This document shows, piece by piece, positions 63,328 to 64,000 of a DNA stretch of 64,000 nucleotides; the stretch's first letter is position 1, and every line of letters starts with the position of its first letter. Source of the DNA: Clostridium_AD sp050717545 (GTDB taxonomy: Bacteria; Bacillota; Clostridia; Clostridiales; Clostridiaceae). Position numbers and translations under genes: made by a program. A model generated the notes under the pieces. That model worked only from the letters and a program-made list of their open reading frames with translations, searched no databases and was not told the DNA's origin. The stretch lies in NCBI RefSeq assembly GCF_050717545.1, contig NZ_JBOITN010000030.1, forward strand, positions 96,738 to 160,737, read 5' to 3'.

Positions 63328-63356
63328 TTGACTTATTCTTTCGTTTATAGTATTCT
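63328..63356 (+). promoter_or_regulatory. Promoter of the second Rrf2 gene
   Basis: TTGACT (63328-63333) and TATTCT (63351-63356) are 17 bases apart, about 70 bases ahead of the ATG. Confidence 0.75.
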
Positions 63357-63426
63357 CTAAATAAATGAATAAATATTTTAGTATGCGTTATATGTATATT
63401 TTAAAAATAAGGAGAATTAACTTACC

Positions 63427-63873
63427 ATGAATATTTCTACTAAAGGAAGATACGGTTTAAGAGCAATGGTTGATATAGCTGTGCATTCATTTGGAGACTA
63501 TATACCTTTGAAAATTATTGCAGAAAGACAATCTATTTCAGAAAACTATCTAGAGCAAGTTTTCTCGATACTTAGGAAAGCAAAACTTGTAAAAAGTGCT
63601 AGAGGTTCACAGGGAGGTTATACACTCTCTAAAGAATCATCAAAAATTACTGTAGGTGAAGTTTTAAGAATACTTGAAGGTGACTTAAATATTAATGGAG
63701 ACCCTGATGATGCCTTAGGAATTGATAAAACTATAAAAGTTTGTATAAACACTCTTGTATGGCAAGAGGTTAATGAACAAATTAATAAGGTTATGGATTC
63801 AGTGACACTTGCTGATCTTGTAGAAAAATATAATAGCCTAAATGCAGAATATACTTTGGACTTTATAATATAA
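63427..63873 (+). CDS. Rrf2-family regulator lacking iron-sulfur cysteines (CymR-like)
   Basis: Winged-helix protein of 148 residues, closely like IscR in the DNA-binding half (MNISTKGRYGLRAMVDIAVH, ISENYLEQVF, RGSQGGYTL). The three cluster cysteines of IscR are missing; only Cys106 remains. That resembles CymR, the cysteine-metabolism repressor that works through CysK. The targets are not evident. A group II intron 3' end begins two bases after its stop codon. Confidence 0.9.
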   Translation: MNISTKGRYGLRAMVDIAVHSFGDYIPLKIIAERQSISENYLEQVFSILRKAKLVKSARGSQGGYTLSKESSKITVGEVLRILEGDLNINGDPDDALGIDKTIKVCINTLVWQEVNEQINKVMDSVTLADLVEKYNSLNAEYTLDFII

Positions 63874-63874
63874 A

Positions 63875-64000
63875 ATCGAGTAGGAGGCTAATCATTATTT
63901 GATTAGCCGACCTCTCACACCACCCCGCATACCGTTCGGTACAGGGCGGTTCTATAGAACTAACAAGTTCTAAGATAATATTTCGTTATACTGATTAGAC
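63875..64000 (-). mobile_element. Group II intron 3' end (domains V and VI), runs off window
   Basis: On the minus strand a domain V-like hairpin (63950-63919: ACCGCC outer stem pairing with GGTGGT, GTACC/GGTAT stem, GAAC loop, two-base bulge) is followed by GTGAGAGG, a domain VI-like hairpin GGCTAATCA/TGATTAGCC (63886-63908) and the end CTACTCGAT at 63875. This is the common bacterial group II intron tail. The reverse transcriptase would lie to the right of the window. Confidence 0.8.

Noticed and set aside
1..64000. tRNA, rRNA, CRISPR arrays, complete insertion sequences or prophage
   Set aside because: I looked for cloverleaf-type TTC-G-A/T arms, spaced repeats, transposase and phage genes by eye and found none apart from the partial group II intron. 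Small or divergent elements could have been missed.

Overview
The window is AT-rich chromosomal DNA from an endospore-forming, anaerobic Firmicute, almost certainly Clostridium sensu lato. The evidence is gene content and order: spoIIGA, an unsplit sigK and a BofC-like gene (sporulation); the scfA/scfB six-cysteine peptide system, hemZ and an iscR-nifS-nifU-mnmA block (anaerobe iron-sulfur and tRNA-sulfur biology); an alanine T-box; and strong AGGAGG-type ribosome binding sites. No rRNA, tRNA or CRISPR array was recognised.

Layout. (1) 1-18700, minus strand: PRC-barrel and AI-2E-family membrane genes, then T-box-alaS-ireB-ruvX-DUF1292-fur-typA-trmR-trhP-udk-PBP-sigK-pilT-ftsA-ftsZ-spoIIGA. 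This joins tRNA charging and modification, iron sensing, cell division and sporulation control. (2) 18800-25600: a lipoprotein glycosidase (+), a second NifU-like scaffold, the isc/mnmA operon with its IscR regulator, and a divergent hisS. The HisRS is of an archaeal/eukaryotic/Bacteroidetes-like type, and hisS is absent from its usual clostridial place between hemZ and aspS. (3) 25600-31900: single genes (flavin reductase, AEC transporter, PHP phosphatase, small secreted protein, glyA, split ThrE exporter, a CsoR/CstR-like sensor). (4) 31900-49800, minus strand: bofC-like-ruvA-ruvB-queA-tgt-yajC-TIGR04086-scfA-scfB-secD-secF-degenerate recJ-apt-rel-dtd-MBL-hemZ-aspS, a conserved clostridial super-operon for recombination, queuosine, protein export and the stringent response. 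(5) 49800-64000: accessory genes on both strands, including a TudS/YbgA-like protein, Aat transferase, a spore photoproduct lyase homologue lacking its catalytic cysteine, DUF4153, RlmA-like methyltransferase, glutaredoxin, a candidate 23-residue peptide gene, DEAD-box helicase, SDR, an HD-GYP gene remnant, two secreted wall-active enzymes, an Rrf2 regulator without iron-sulfur cysteines, and the 3' end of a group II intron running off the right edge.

The items most worth following are the relocated, probably foreign hisS with a very short leader holding a terminator-like hairpin but no T-box; the C-to-S change in the photoproduct lyase homologue; the truncated, catalytically degenerate RecJ; the 23-codon ORF with a strong ribosome binding site and terminator; and the structured element ahead of spoIIGA. 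I did not find a clearly new multi-gene system.
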